Shown here in pieces: positions 34,708-44,050 of a stretch of 64,000 bases of DNA. The notes below the pieces were generated by a model. It did no database searches and was not told the DNA's origin. It worked only from the letters and a program-made list of their open reading frames with translations. Positions within the stretch are counted from its first letter, which is position 1. Each line of letters starts with the position of its first letter. Source of the DNA: an uncultured Desulfatiglans sp. (GTDB taxonomy: Bacteria > Desulfobacterota > DSM-4660 > Desulfatiglandales > Desulfatiglandaceae); assembly GCA_900498135.1 (NCBI GenBank), contig LR026961.1, positions 4,579,434 through 4,643,433 on the forward strand. Direction: 5' to 3'. Both the position numbers and the translations under genes were made by a program.

Positions 34708-35736
34708 ATGCTGAAAAGAACCGTTCTCGCATCCGCACTGACCGCCCTTCTCTTTATAGCCGCTCCGGCATGGGCGGAGGTGCCCGCAAGCCTGAGCATC
34801 ACGGGCGCAGTCAAGAGTCCTCTGAATCTTTCCCTTGATGATCTTGCCCATTACCAATCCGTCGAGGTACAGTTCAATGATGTCTTTGAAGACGGAACAT
34901 ACCGCGGGGCCTTCTTGTACCGAGGCGTCCCCCTCAAGGCCCTTCTCGAAACCTCCGGGATCCACAAGGGGGATACCGATTTCAACAAGAATGTCGACTT
35001 GGCCATTGTCGTCAAAAACAAGACCGGCAAGCAGGTTGCGCTCTCCTGGGGGGAGGTCTTTTACAAGAATCCGGGAAGAGTCGTCGTCGGGCTGTCCGCC
35101 CAGCCGATCATGCCGCGCAAGGACTGTACCCTCTGCCATGCACCGGAAGTCTACAAGCCTCGCCTCGACCAGCTCTCCCGCACCATCGGCTTTCCCAAAC
35201 TCCTCATGGGCGGCGATGAATGCGCGGACCGCTCGCTCGAAGCAATCACCAGCATCGAGGTGGTCGATCTGAAGCCGGTCGTGCCGGCGAAGAAGATGGA
35301 AAAGCTGTTTTCCCCGGAGTTCATCATCACGGGCGCAGTCAAGAATCCTATCACGGTTACGGAACTCCCCGATCAACCGCGGCGGAGCCTGAAAACCAGG
35401 CATTTGGGTGAAGGCAGGGGATTCCACGGGGTCGACCGCGTGGAAGGGGTCCAGTTCAGGACCGTTCTAGATCAGGCCGGGCTGACGCGCGATCTGAACA
35501 CGGTGTTCCTGATATCGGCCCCCGACGGCTATCGCTCGCTCCTTTCTTATGGCGAGGTGTTCCTGGACCCTGCCGGGGAGCGAATGATCATTGCCGACCA
35601 CCGCAATGGCGAACCCCTCGACAAAGACGGGAAATTCATGTTCGTGCCCCCTGACGATCTGATGGCCGACCGGGATATCAAGGCTGTCGAGAAGATCCAG
35701 GTGATTTCTCTTGGGTCCGCTGAACAGAATAAGTAA
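34708..35736 (+). CDS. Periplasmic double sulfite-oxidase-fold protein with one heme-c motif
   Basis: A 342-residue exported protein (signal LKRTVLASALTALLFIAAPAWA). It has two tandem domains of the molybdopterin-binding (sulfite oxidase, Oxidored_molyb) fold: about 25-195 (SLSITGAVKSPLNLSLDDLAHY...FLYRGVPLKALLETSGI...VALSWGEVFY) and 209-335 (EFIITGAVKNPITV...GFHGVDRVEGVQFRTVLDQAGL...GYRSLLSYGEVF). The usual molybdopterin-ligating Cys is not evident. A CTLCH motif (about 141-145) in domain 1 could bind heme c. Related to the 42941-44050 protein by layout and the shared GRGF motif. AGGAG before ATG. First gene of the TonB-linked cluster. Confidence 0.75.
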   Translation: MLKRTVLASALTALLFIAAPAWAEVPASLSITGAVKSPLNLSLDDLAHYQSVEVQFNDVFEDGTYRGAFLYRGVPLKALLETSGIHKGDTDFNKNVDLAIVVKNKTGKQVALSWGEVFYKNPGRVVVGLSAQPIMPRKDCTLCHAPEVYKPRLDQLSRTIGFPKLLMGGDECADRSLEAITSIEVVDLKPVVPAKKMEKLFSPEFIITGAVKNPITVTELPDQPRRSLKTRHLGEGRGFHGVDRVEGVQFRTVLDQAGLTRDLNTVFLISAPDGYRSLLSYGEVFLDPAGERMIIADHRNGEPLDKDGKFMFVPPDDLMADRDIKAVEKIQVISLGSAEQNK

Positions 35737-35792
35737 ACGAAATTCGAACATGAGCGCGGCAATCCTTCAAGCTTGAAGATTCCGCACCGCGT

Positions 35793-36785
35793 GTGCAAAA
35801 CAGACGATTCGTGGAAAGTAAACGATTCAACATCATCTGCGCCCTTTTGCTTCTTTTCGTGATGGTACTGCCATATTCCGCGGTTGCCGAACCTCGAGGC
35901 GATTTGATCATTTTCCACGCCGGCAGTCTTTCCGCACCTTTCGAGGCGATGGAAAAATGCTTCGAGTCAAGATATCCCAGGGTGAACATCCTCCGTGAAG
36001 CCAGCGGGAGTCAGAAGGCCGCTCGCAAGATCACGGAGCTCGGCAAACCTTGCGATGTGATGGCATCGGCGGATTACACCGTCATTGACGAACTGCTTAT
36101 CCCCCAACACGCGGATTGGAATATTCTTTTTGCGACGAACCAACTGGTGCTCTGCTACACGGACAGAAGTCGATACGCCGATGAGATCGATTCCCACAAC
36201 TGGTACGAAATCCTCCTGCGGGAAGATACTGCATGGGGCCATTCCGACCCAAACCTCGACCCCTGCGGATATCGATCATTGATGGTCATGCAATTGGCTG
36301 AGAAATATTACAACGTGCCAGGTCTTTACAAGAGGTTGACCGCCGGCCGGCAAGGCAGGCATGTTTCCCCCAAATCGACCGAATTGGTCTCGCTGCTTGA
36401 AAGCGGAGAAATAGACTTCATATGGGAATACCTTTCTGTCGCAGTGCAGCATGATTTGAGGTTCGTCCTTCTTCCAGACGAAATCAATCTGGGGAGTCAC
36501 CGGTACGACTCTTCTTATTCCCACGCCCTTGTCAAAGTCACCGGAAAAGGGCCAGGGGAATTCATGGAATTGAAAGGGAAGTCGTGCACCTATGGCGTTA
36601 CCCTCCTAAAAAACGCTCCCAACAGGGAAGCGGCCATAGCCTTTATGACTTATATGTTGGATCCTTTAGGAGGATTGAAGGTTCTTGACAAGTTGGGGCA
36701 GCCACCTCTCATCCCATGCAGAGTATCCGCCAAGCAAATGAAAACAAAGCTTCCTCAAATGTTGCAAAAATACGTGGAAGAGTGA
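35793..36785 (+). CDS. WtpA/ModA-like tungstate or molybdate binding protein
   Basis: A 330-residue exported binding protein. GTG starts only (35793 or 35811), followed by a signal segment ([21 protein letters not shown]). The mature region strongly resembles Wtp[70 protein letters not shown], and later [11 protein letters not shown] and [18 protein letters not shown]. It lies 56 nt after the sulfite-oxidase-fold gene and 244 nt before the TonB receptor gene. No permease or ATPase is next to it; the importer at 3390-6135 could serve it, or it may hand the anion to another partner. Confidence 0.87.
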   Translation: MQNRRFVESKRFNIICALLLLFVMVLPYSAVAEPRGDLIIFHAGSLSAPFEAMEKCFESRYPRVNILREASGSQKAARKITELGKPCDVMASADYTVIDELLIPQHADWNILFATNQLVLCYTDRSRYADEIDSHNWYEILLREDTAWGHSDPNLDPCGYRSLMVMQLAEKYYNVPGLYKRLTAGRQGRHVSPKSTELVSLLESGEIDFIWEYLSVAVQHDLRFVLLPDEINLGSHRYDSSYSHALVKVTGKGPGEFMELKGKSCTYGVTLLKNAPNREAAIAFMTYMLDPLGGLKVLDKLGQPPLIPCRVSAKQMKTKLPQMLQKYVEE

Positions 36786-36872
36786 GTGATTTTGCTGTTC
36801 AGAGATGAATCTGCGTAGGGAAAAATATAATACAGCATTATTTTGCATAGCAGTCAATTCTTAAACATTAAG

Positions 36873-36925
36873 TTCTTTTAGTACGCATAGATATGTCTAT
36901 TTTGACATAGTTTATATGTCGTTTA
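36873..36925. promoter_or_regulatory. Inverted-repeat operator candidate upstream of the TonB receptor gene
   Basis: TATGTC-TATTTT-GACATA is a perfect 6-bp inverted repeat with a 6-nt spacer, followed by another TATGTC about 10 nt on. It lies in an AT-rich 244-bp gap about 120 bp before the receptor start. The dyad resembles a dimeric regulator site, which could match oxyanion-responsive control, but no regulator gene is in the cluster. Confidence 0.35.
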
Positions 36926-37029
36926 AGCGCAGTCACAAACCTGGGGCCGAAAAAAGCTTCGGCAACACGGAAGAAAATAGAACATAGAAACCTGTTTGAT
37001 CAACATATAACAAAAAGGGAGGAAGAGAG

Positions 37030-39036
37030 ATGAAAGTGAAACACGCTGTCGAGGTTTTGTTGCTAAGTTTTTTTCTTGTTTTTTCCCTGTCCATGCCGGG
37101 CGCCCAAGCCCAGGACAAAAAGGCCGCATCCCAGCCGGGCGTCTTCGATCTGGGCGAGGTTGTGGTGACAGGGGAGGCTGAAACCGTCACCCAGATCACC
37201 ACGGTTGACACCATCGACCGGCAGGAATTGGATCTGACGAACGCCCAGAGCGTATCCGAAGCGATCGAAACGCTTCCCGGCGTATTCGTTTCGACCGGCA
37301 CACGAAACGAGGCGTACGTCAATGTGCGGGGTTTCAATCAGCGATACGTCCCCATCTATATCGACGGCATCCCGCTCTACCTTCCCTGGGACGGATATGT
37401 CGACGCCAGCGAGCTTTCGACGGGGAACATCTCGCAGATCACGCTGACCAAAGGGGCCGCATCCACGCTGTACGGCCCGAACACCATGGGCGGCGTCATC
37501 AACATGGTTTCCATGAAGCCTTCCAAGCCCTTTGAAGGCTCCTACTCGTTCGAAGTGGATGAAAACGGGCCCTCAGGAAGCTTGAACCTCGGCTCGAGGA
37601 TCGACAATGCCTATGTGATGGCTGGCATCTCCGGTCTCGATTACGACGATTTCAAGATGTCGGACGACTTCACGCCGATCAGGGTTCCGCCGGGATTCCG
37701 GGGGTACTACGAGGACGGGAAACGCAGGGACAACTCCGATATGGAAAGCATCGCCGGCTCGTTCAAGGTGGGCTTCATGCCCGCAGAGGGCCATGAGTAT
37801 GCCATCGGCGTCCAGCACACGAACAGTGAGAGGGGACTCCCGGTCAACGTGCAGCCGACCGAGCGGCAGCGCTTCTGGAGGTTCACCGAATGGGAAAAGA
37901 CGACCTATTACTTCATTGGAGACAGCAAGATAACGGACCACTTGACAGCCAATACGCGCCTTTACTACGACACTTACTACAACGTCCTGGACTCCTACGA
38001 CAGCCCCTCCTACGACTCGCAAAACATGAAGTACGCGTTTCACAGCACCTATGACGACTACACCCCGGGAGGTTCCTTTACCCTCAGAACGACCTACATC
38101 CCCCGAAACAAGCTGAGCTTCGCCTTCCATTACAAGAAGGACGTCCACGAAGAGCAGGACGACATCGACACGCTCTGGGAGCGCTATGAAGCCGAGACCT
38201 ACTCCTACGGCCTCGAAGACGCCATAGCCCTCGCCGACCGCCTGGACCTGGTCCTCGGGGTCAGCTACGACGTTCAGAAGACCAAGTATGCCAACGGGGG
38301 ACCTCTGCGGGACGACGATGACGTGTTCAACACCATGGGCGGTCTGGTCTATACGCTCGAGGATGCCACGAAGTTCCATGGCTCCGTAGCCAGCAAGAGC
38401 CGCTTCCCCACCTTGAAAGAGCTCTACTCCTCGCTGCTCGGGACGGCCACCCCCAATCCCAACCTCGAAAAGGAGGAATCCGTCAATTACGAGATCGGCG
38501 TGGAGCGCCCCCTGCCATGGAAGAGCAGCGCGTCCCTGGCGCTCTTCTACGCGGACGTCGACAACCTGATCGTGCAAACGACACTTCAGGGAAACGATTT
38601 TTACGACAATATCGGCAAGGCCAGGCATCAGGGCCTCGAACTGGGGTTCAAATCGGAGTTCCTGCCCAACAACACCCTGGAAGCCCACTACACGTATCTC
38701 GATGCAGAAAACCGTTCACCAGACCGGGTCAGCGACCATCTCCCGGAGTCCCCGGAGCACCAGATCTATCTGAGCGACCTGTACCAGGCCAACGAGTGGC
38801 TGTCCTTCTTCACCAAGATCCAGTACAACGCCGGCCAATGGGAGGAAAAGTCCAACAACGAGTGGACCGAACTCGGCAGCTACTGGCTCTTCGATCTGAA
38901 GGCCATGGCCGAAATCAGCAAGTTCCTGGTGGCCGAGGTGGGCGTCCGGAACCTGTTTGATGAAAATTACGAGACCGGCTACGGCTTCCCAAGGGAAGGC
39001 AGGACCTTCTTCTGCGGATTGCGCGGGACTTTCTAG
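37030..39036 (+). CDS. TonB-dependent outer-membrane receptor
   Basis: A 668-residue receptor. Signal peptide (VLLLSFFLVFSLSMPGAQA), TonB box-like stretch near EVVVTGEAE, plug domain about 35-150 (QELDLTNAQSVSEAIETLPGVFVSTGTRNEAYVNVRGFNQRYVPIYIDGIPLY...LTKGAASTLYGPNTMGGVINMVS), then a 22-strand barrel with FPTLKELYSSLLG and NPNLEKEESVNYEIGVE motifs and a terminal strand ending FFCGLRGTF. It takes up a large or scarce ligand using TonB energy; exbB/exbD/tonB lie just downstream. AGGGAGG upstream of ATG. The neighbours point to a metal-oxyanion chelate or cofactor, but the ligand is unknown. Confidence 0.93.
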   Translation: MKVKHAVEVLLLSFFLVFSLSMPGAQAQDKKAASQPGVFDLGEVVVTGEAETVTQITTVDTIDRQELDLTNAQSVSEAIETLPGVFVSTGTRNEAYVNVRGFNQRYVPIYIDGIPLYLPWDGYVDASELSTGNISQITLTKGAASTLYGPNTMGGVINMVSMKPSKPFEGSYSFEVDENGPSGSLNLGSRIDNAYVMAGISGLDYDDFKMSDDFTPIRVPPGFRGYYEDGKRRDNSDMESIAGSFKVGFMPAEGHEYAIGVQHTNSERGLPVNVQPTERQRFWRFTEWEKTTYYFIGDSKITDHLTANTRLYYDTYYNVLDSYDSPSYDSQNMKYAFHSTYDDYTPGGSFTLRTTYIPRNKLSFAFHYKKDVHEEQDDIDTLWERYEAETYSYGLEDAIALADRLDLVLGVSYDVQKTKYANGGPLRDDDDVFNTMGGLVYTLEDATKFHGSVASKSRFPTLKELYSSLLGTATPNPNLEKEESVNYEIGVERPLPWKSSASLALFYADVDNLIVQTTLQGNDFYDNIGKARHQGLELGFKSEFLPNNTLEAHYTYLDAENRSPDRVSDHLPESPEHQIYLSDLYQANEWLSFFTKIQYNAGQWEEKSNNEWTELGSYWLFDLKAMAEISKFLVAEVGVRNLFDENYETGYGFPREGRTFFCGLRGTF

Positions 39037-39068
39037 ACGGAAGTCTGCAGAAGAAGCCCAAAGAACTG

Positions 39069-39107
39069 GGGAAGGTTTTGCCTTTTGCTCGGACAAGACC
39101 TTCCCCC
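39069..39107 (+). terminator. Stem-loop after the receptor gene (terminator/attenuator)
   Basis: GGGGAAGGTTTTG (39069-39081) pairs with CAAGACCTTCCCC (39095-39107) with one G-U, loop of 13 nt, followed by CTTGTTTTCC. It lies in the 97-nt gap between the receptor and the repeat-protein genes. It may terminate part of the transcripts and so lower expression of downstream genes relative to the receptor. Confidence 0.6.
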
Positions 39108-39133
39108 TTGTTTTCCACAGGGCGTATAGGAAC

Positions 39134-40906
39134 ATGCCTATTTTTCGCAATCGACGGTTTGCCTCCGTTCTGCTCAGCGCTTTGATGGCGGTCGGTATCG
39201 CATGCCTGCCGTTCCTGCCGGCTGAGGCCAAGGATAAAATCGTCCAGAGCGACAGCGACAAAGACGGGAAAATCGACCAGGTCGCCCATTTCGACAAGAA
39301 GGGAAAACTGTCGAAGCTGGAGGTGGACACCAACAGCGACGAGGTCATGGACCGCGTCCAATACTACAAAGACGGAAAGATCGTCAGGGTCGAAGCCGAC
39401 CGGAACTTCGACGGAAAAGTGGACCGTTGGGATTATTTCGAGACCGAAAAACGGGTCAGGCATGAAAGCGCCTCCCTCCAAACAGGCCGTCTGGAGCAAG
39501 TGATCGAATTCGACGGAAACGAGCGCCCGCTGACCATCCGTAAGGACACCACGGGAGACGGATCATTCGACACGGTTTACCAGTACGAGGCGGGCCAACT
39601 CGCCTCCGTGACCAAGGACACGAACAAGGACGGCAAGATCGACGTCTGGGAGTTCTTCAAAGCCGAGAAGCCCGTGGAAAGACGCGCTGACACCAACGGC
39701 GACGGCCGGGTGGATGAGATGATCTTCTACGGGGCCGACGGCCTGCCGTCCGAAAGCCGGCACGGAATTTACGCCCCAGGCAAGGCGGAAACGGTGCGGA
39801 CATACCTCCGGGGGAATCTGCAGGAGCAGCGGAAGGACCTGGACCACGACGGCCGCTTCGAGGCCGTGATGACCTTCAGGAACGGAGAACCCCTCGAGGA
39901 GAAAAAGGACGTCAACGGCGACGGCCGTATCGATGCAGTGACGCGCTATCAGAAAGGAGCCCCCGCCAAACAGGAAAAAGACACTAACTTCGACGGGGTC
40001 ATGGACGTGTTTCTCCAGCTCGACCGAAACGGGCTCCCCCGAACAATCGAGGAAGACACCCGCCATCAGGGCCGAATCGACCGGGTCACCTTTCTCGAAC
40101 GGGGCGTTCCCGCCCGAATGCTCTACGACACTGAAAATGACGGCTTCAAGGACACGGAAACCCTTTTCAAAGGAGGGAAGCCTTCCCTGCAGAAAGTCGA
40201 CAGAAACAAGGACGGGAAGACCGACGCGACCATCCGGTTCGACGAGCAAGGCCACAAAAAGAAGGTCGAAAACGATTCGGACCTGGATGGAAGGATCGAT
40301 GCCTGGGAGTATTATCAGAAGGGTGAACTGGTGAAGCTCGAACGGGACGAAGCGGGCGAAGGCTCGATCACCTCCAGGGTCCTCTTCAAAAAGGGCCGGA
40401 AGTTCAAGAGCCAGGAAGACCGGGACCGGGACGGCTTCTTCGAGACGGTCCAATGGTTCGAGCAATCCCCCTGGTCCCGGGTCATCGAGGTGGACGCCAA
40501 CCGCGACGGCACGGCAGAGGCGCGCTATTGCTACCAGGGGGATATCCTCAGGCTCAAGGAATTGGACGAGGACGGCGACGGCAGGCTGGATCTCCGTGAA
40601 CACTTCGACGAACAGGGCAAGCTCGTGAAGAGCGAAGAAGGCGACGGCGCTTCGGGGACCCTCGATCTGACGTGGTTCTACGATGATGCCGAACAGGCCG
40701 TCAGGGCCGAAAAGGACCGTGACGGCGACGGCAAAATCGATATCTGGTACCACTACGACAAGGGAAGCCTTGTCCTGCTCGAGGAGGACACCAACGGCGA
40801 CGGGAAACCGGACCTCTGGGAGGAGTACGACGAAGCGGAGGCGCTGGTGCGCCGCTCGAAGGACTATAATCTGGACGGGCGTCCCGACGTTTTCGAGGAG
40901 CCGTAG
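39134..40906 (+). CDS. Exported protein of about 20 Ca-binding-type (DxNxDGxxD) repeats
   Basis: A 590-residue protein. Starts at ATG 39134 with a signal peptide (FASVLLSALMAVGIACLPFLPAEA). The rest is about 20 repeats of roughly 25-30 residues, each with an acidic loop such as DSDKDGKID, DTNKDGKID, DTNGDGRVD, DVNGDGRID, DRDGDGKID, followed by an aromatic strand (WEFFKAEKP, EYYQKGELVKLE). The loops resemble EF-hand or thrombospondin type 3 calcium loops and likely bind Ca. Probably periplasmic or surface-located, since no anchor is seen. Placed between receptor and ExbB genes, it may be a ligand-binding or scaffold part of the system. The frame upstream to 38957 overlaps the receptor gene and is not used. 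Confidence 0.82.
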   Translation: MPIFRNRRFASVLLSALMAVGIACLPFLPAEAKDKIVQSDSDKDGKIDQVAHFDKKGKLSKLEVDTNSDEVMDRVQYYKDGKIVRVEADRNFDGKVDRWDYFETEKRVRHESASLQTGRLEQVIEFDGNERPLTIRKDTTGDGSFDTVYQYEAGQLASVTKDTNKDGKIDVWEFFKAEKPVERRADTNGDGRVDEMIFYGADGLPSESRHGIYAPGKAETVRTYLRGNLQEQRKDLDHDGRFEAVMTFRNGEPLEEKKDVNGDGRIDAVTRYQKGAPAKQEKDTNFDGVMDVFLQLDRNGLPRTIEEDTRHQGRIDRVTFLERGVPARMLYDTENDGFKDTETLFKGGKPSLQKVDRNKDGKTDATIRFDEQGHKKKVENDSDLDGRIDAWEYYQKGELVKLERDEAGEGSITSRVLFKKGRKFKSQEDRDRDGFFETVQWFEQSPWSRVIEVDANRDGTAEARYCYQGDILRLKELDEDGDGRLDLREHFDEQGKLVKSEEGDGASGTLDLTWFYDDAEQAVRAEKDRDGDGKIDIWYHYDKGSLVLLEEDTNGDGKPDLWEEYDEAEALVRRSKDYNLDGRPDVFEEP

Positions 40907-41065
40907 TCCGAGTTGGAAACCGGGTTGCGCCGGGAAGCGTTTTCGGGTCTGGTTTCCATCCTGAAAAGGGTTTGTTGACGATTTAGGCATCAACTTGAAG
41001 GCGGCGTGGCGACGCTGCGCGGCTTTCCGCCGGCAGGCAGACTGCCGGTCGGTTCGGAGGATCTC

Positions 41066-41677
41066 ATGATCGAATTTCTTCAGAAGGGCGGCATCCTCGT
41101 GGCGCCCATCCTCTTCTGCTCCGTTTTGGGGCTTGCGATCTTTCTCGAGCGCCTGATCCGGTTCGCACGATCGAACATCGCTGGGGACGGATTTCTCGAG
41201 AAACTGGTCCATTACATGAGAAACGGTGAAAATCATCAGGCCTACGAACTAGCCGAGTCGAGCGGCACCCCTCTCGGGCGCATCCTCGTCCAGGCCATGG
41301 AGGTGAAAGATCAAGGCAGGGAGACGATCGAGACGGTCATCAACCATGCCACCGACGAGGAAATCCGGACGCTCTCGCGGAACATCCAGGCCTTGGCGAC
41401 CATCGGCAACGTGGCACCGCTCCTGGGCCTTCTCGGGACGATCCTCGGCATGATCAAGGCGTTCATGGTCATTCAGCAGATGGGCGGCAAGGTCAATGCC
41501 TCCGTACTGGCCGGCGGCATCTGGGAGGCCATGCTCACCACGGCCCTCGGGCTCGCCGTGGCCTTGCCGACGATGGTCGCCCACAGCTACCTCATCTCCC
41601 GCGTCGACACCTTCGAGGCCCAGCTTCAGAACGGGACGGTCGCGTTCATCAAGGCGCTCACGCGAAAGTCATCCTAG
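41066..41677 (+). CDS. exbB: ExbB (MotA/TolQ/ExbB proton channel)
   Basis: A 203-residue inner-membrane protein starting at ATG 41066 (CGGAGG upstream). Three membrane helices (about 8-28, 108-130, 150-172) with the conserved LATIGNVAPLLGLLGTILGMIKAF and AMLTTALGLAVALPTMVAHSYL motifs. With ExbD it uses the proton gradient to energise TonB. It lies 10 nt before exbD. Confidence 0.93.
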   Translation: MIEFLQKGGILVAPILFCSVLGLAIFLERLIRFARSNIAGDGFLEKLVHYMRNGENHQAYELAESSGTPLGRILVQAMEVKDQGRETIETVINHATDEEIRTLSRNIQALATIGNVAPLLGLLGTILGMIKAFMVIQQMGGKVNASVLAGGIWEAMLTTALGLAVALPTMVAHSYLISRVDTFEAQLQNGTVAFIKALTRKSS

Positions 41678-41687
41678 GAGGCCGATC

Positions 41688-42095
41688 ATGTTGAACCGCC
41701 CCAGACGGAGAAGCCAGAACGGCGTGCAGATCCCCCTCACCTCGCTCATCGACATCGTTTTCCTTCTCCTGATCTATTTTCTGCTTACGACGAACTTCCT
41801 GGTCGAAGAAGGAATCAAGATCAAGCTTCCCCAGGCCAAAGCGGCGGCCCCCCAGACCGAGGAGGTCATCACCGTCTATGTCGATCCGGAAGGAAGGGCC
41901 TACATCGGGACCGAGGAGGTGTCGCTGGCCGCCCTTTTCGACCGGTTGAAGGCGATCATCGGCACGAGTGAAGACAGCCTCGTCGTGGTCCGGGCAGACC
42001 GCACCGTGGTCCTGAACAAGGCGGTGAAGGTCATGGACATCGCCAAGGCGGCGGGGGCAGGCAGACTCTGCCTTGCCACGGAAAAGGATCTCTGA
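41688..42095 (+). CDS. exbD: ExbD (TonB-system proton channel subunit)
   Basis: A 135-residue protein. ATG at 41688 with AGGAGG upstream. A single N-terminal helix carries the proton-carrying Asp in LTSLIDIVFLLLIYFLLTT (Asp about residue 22), followed by the periplasmic domain (IKIKLPQAKAAA...VYVDPEGRAYIGTEEVSL...VVVRADRTVVLNKAVKVMDIAKAAG). Tightly packed with exbB and tonB. Confidence 0.93.
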   Translation: MLNRPRRRSQNGVQIPLTSLIDIVFLLLIYFLLTTNFLVEEGIKIKLPQAKAAAPQTEEVITVYVDPEGRAYIGTEEVSLAALFDRLKAIIGTSEDSLVVVRADRTVVLNKAVKVMDIAKAAGAGRLCLATEKDL

Positions 42096-42105
42096 AGATC
42101 GGACG

Positions 42106-42813
42106 ATGACGAACTCGATACCCCCTGTCGGGAAAAAGAAGAAGCCCAATTGGCTCCTGAGAAGCCTCATCCTGGTTTCCCTCGGGGTTCATACCATCCT
42201 TTTTTTCCATATCGCCGGCATTTACAGATCGAGCGTGCTCGAGTACATCGAACTGACCGTCCAGGACATCCCCAAGTCGATCACCCGCCACATCCCCCGC
42301 CCCCGTCTCAGACCCCCGCCGCCCGAACCCAGGGATCTGCAAAGGCCGACGGTCCAGCAGCGGCCCATCCCCTCCGTCGCACCGATGAAGGTGGAGCCCG
42401 TGGACACCCAGGCGCCGGACAGCCTGGTCGAGCGTATCGCGGTTCCCCGGGTGCCTGGTGCGCCTTCCGTCCGTGTCGATCGATGGGCCTCTCCGGTCAT
42501 TGAAGAGCCGTCGCTCGAATTCAACAGCCACGCCGCCTATCTCGAACTCGTTCGGCTCAAAATCGAACGGCAGAAGAAATACCCCGAAGCCGCCAAGGCG
42601 ATGCAGATCCAGGGCCGCGTGAAAGTGAAATTTGTGATCACCCTCGACGGGAATATCCAAGACCTCGAGATTGTGGAGTCCTCGCGGCACGCCGACCTCG
42701 ATACGGCGGCCCTTCGGGCGGTCCGTGAGGCAGCCCCGTTCCCGAAGCCCCCGGCAAGCCTCTTCACCCAGGAGATCCCGCTGGTGTTCACCGCGGTCTT
42801 CGAATTGATCTGA
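42106..42813 (+). CDS. tonB: TonB energy-transducing protein
   Basis: A 235-residue protein. One N-terminal helix (LLRSLILVSLGVHTILFFHI), a Pro/Arg-rich linker (HIPRPRLRPPPPEPRD), and a C-terminal TonB domain (YLELVRLKIERQKKYPEAAKAMQIQGRVKVKFVITLDGNIQDLEIVESSRHADLDTAALRAVREAAPFPKPP) with the YP motif. ATG at 42106, 10 nt after exbD. It is probably dedicated to the receptor at 37030. Confidence 0.93.
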   Translation: MTNSIPPVGKKKKPNWLLRSLILVSLGVHTILFFHIAGIYRSSVLEYIELTVQDIPKSITRHIPRPRLRPPPPEPRDLQRPTVQQRPIPSVAPMKVEPVDTQAPDSLVERIAVPRVPGAPSVRVDRWASPVIEEPSLEFNSHAAYLELVRLKIERQKKYPEAAKAMQIQGRVKVKFVITLDGNIQDLEIVESSRHADLDTAALRAVREAAPFPKPPASLFTQEIPLVFTAVFELI

Positions 42814-42940
42814 ACCGGGGAATGCCATTCGAGAAAAGAACGCGCGGTTCACCGATTTCCCAAAAAGGCGCACACCGTTGATGAAAAGAAGCTCGAGGCC
42901 AGTGCTTTCATGAACCGAAAATCCACAGGGGACAGCAATT

Positions 42941-44050
42941 ATGCGAAAAAACAGGATGTGGATCGCCCTCGCCTTTACGGTGGGCCTTGCGGTGCTAGGC
43001 TTTTTCGCCTATCGGGGGCTCCATCACAACTATTACGAGGCCGTAACCGTCACGGGCGCCACCCCTCTCGCCCTTTTCAGCCCAGTGCCGGGTGAATTCA
43101 GGATCGAGGTCTCCGGGGAGGTCAAAAAGCTCTACACCTTTGAAAGCGCCGCCCTCAGAGCCTTTGCCACCACCCGTGTCCGGACCAAGGAGGTTTCCCC
43201 CGAAGGGAAATTCGCCGGCATCTTCATTTACCTGGGGATTCCCGTCTACAACCTGCTCGAAGGCATCGCCCCGGCCTACGCTTCGGAGGACTCCGACAAC
43301 CCCTTGGATTTTCTCGTGACCTTCGAATCAAAAGACGGCCGTCAGGTCCACTTTCCATGGGGGGAGTTGATGATGCCGGGGGACGCCCTGCCGGTCACGC
43401 TGGCCTACAGCCGGCTCCCGCTGGTGCCGGCCAAGGAAAAGGATCAGCCGGATTTCCTTCCGCCCGGGGAGATGCTGAAGGGGTTCCGGCTGATCGCTCC
43501 GGGTGAGCGGGACACCACGCGCTACCTGGACGATGTGGTCCGGATCCAGTTCAACCGTGTGCGTATGGCAGGGGACTCCCTTCCGGAGCGGCGCAAGGGT
43601 GAGAAGTGCGAAAGTTCAGGAGTGGTCTGCGTCGACGGCAGCCGTGTGCAGGAGGCCTCGTGGGCCGGGCTGGAGGAAACGACCCTGCAACAGTGGGTGA
43701 GAGTAGGCCATGGCAGGGGCTTTCTGGGGCAGGAAACCATCTCGGGATACCTTTTCTCCGAATTCCTGAAAGCGAATTTCGAGAGCGTCTCCCCAGACGA
43801 CTACGTCATGCTGATCGCCTGCGATGGATACCGGGTCCTCTATGCGGCCAGGGAGATCCTGACAACCCGTTCAGGGCAGTCCATGATCCTGCTGAACCGG
43901 ATGAACGGCCGCCGCCCCCCGGGCGGGCAGATGCTTGCGTGCACCATGGACTACTATGCCGACCGCGGCCTTTGGGGCCTGAGCCACATTGTAAGGTTCC
44001 GTATGCCCTGGGATGACCCCGGATCGCCGGCTGTCGTGAATCTTCAATGA
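42941..44050 (+). CDS. Exported/anchored double sulfite-oxidase-fold protein
   Basis: A 369-residue protein with an N-terminal membrane anchor or signal (MWIALAFTVGLAVLGFFAYRGL). Two domains follow: about 45-165 (FRIEVSGEVKKLYTFESAALRAF...GIFIYLGIPVYNLLEGIAP...VTFESKDGRQVHFPWGELMM) and 245-360 (VRVGHGRGFLGQETISGYLFSEFLKANF...YVMLIACDGYRVLYAAREIL). Both look like degenerate molybdopterin-binding (Oxidored_molyb) folds, parallel to the 34708-35736 protein, and the GHGRGF motif is shared. Two Cys between the domains (CESSGVVC) could form a disulfide. No heme motif. The two flank the TonB genes, suggesting they act in the same pathway, possibly as binding rather than redox proteins. Confidence 0.7.
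   Translation: MRKNRMWIALAFTVGLAVLGFFAYRGLHHNYYEAVTVTGATPLALFSPVPGEFRIEVSGEVKKLYTFESAALRAFATTRVRTKEVSPEGKFAGIFIYLGIPVYNLLEGIAPAYASEDSDNPLDFLVTFESKDGRQVHFPWGELMMPGDALPVTLAYSRLPLVPAKEKDQPDFLPPGEMLKGFRLIAPGERDTTRYLDDVVRIQFNRVRMAGDSLPERRKGEKCESSGVVCVDGSRVQEASWAGLEETTLQQWVRVGHGRGFLGQETISGYLFSEFLKANFESVSPDDYVMLIACDGYRVLYAAREILTTRSGQSMILLNRMNGRRPPGGQMLACTMDYYADRGLWGLSHIVRFRMPWDDPGSPAVVNLQ

Noticed and set aside
40910..40970. Possible degenerate copy of the palindromic repeat
   Set aside because: Short resemblance (GTTTCCATCCTGAAAAGGG) without the central palindrome or second end.
39563..41236. 557-residue minus-strand frame opposite the Ca-repeat protein
   Set aside because: Its repetitiveness only mirrors the repeats of the plus-strand gene; no start signals or known domain.
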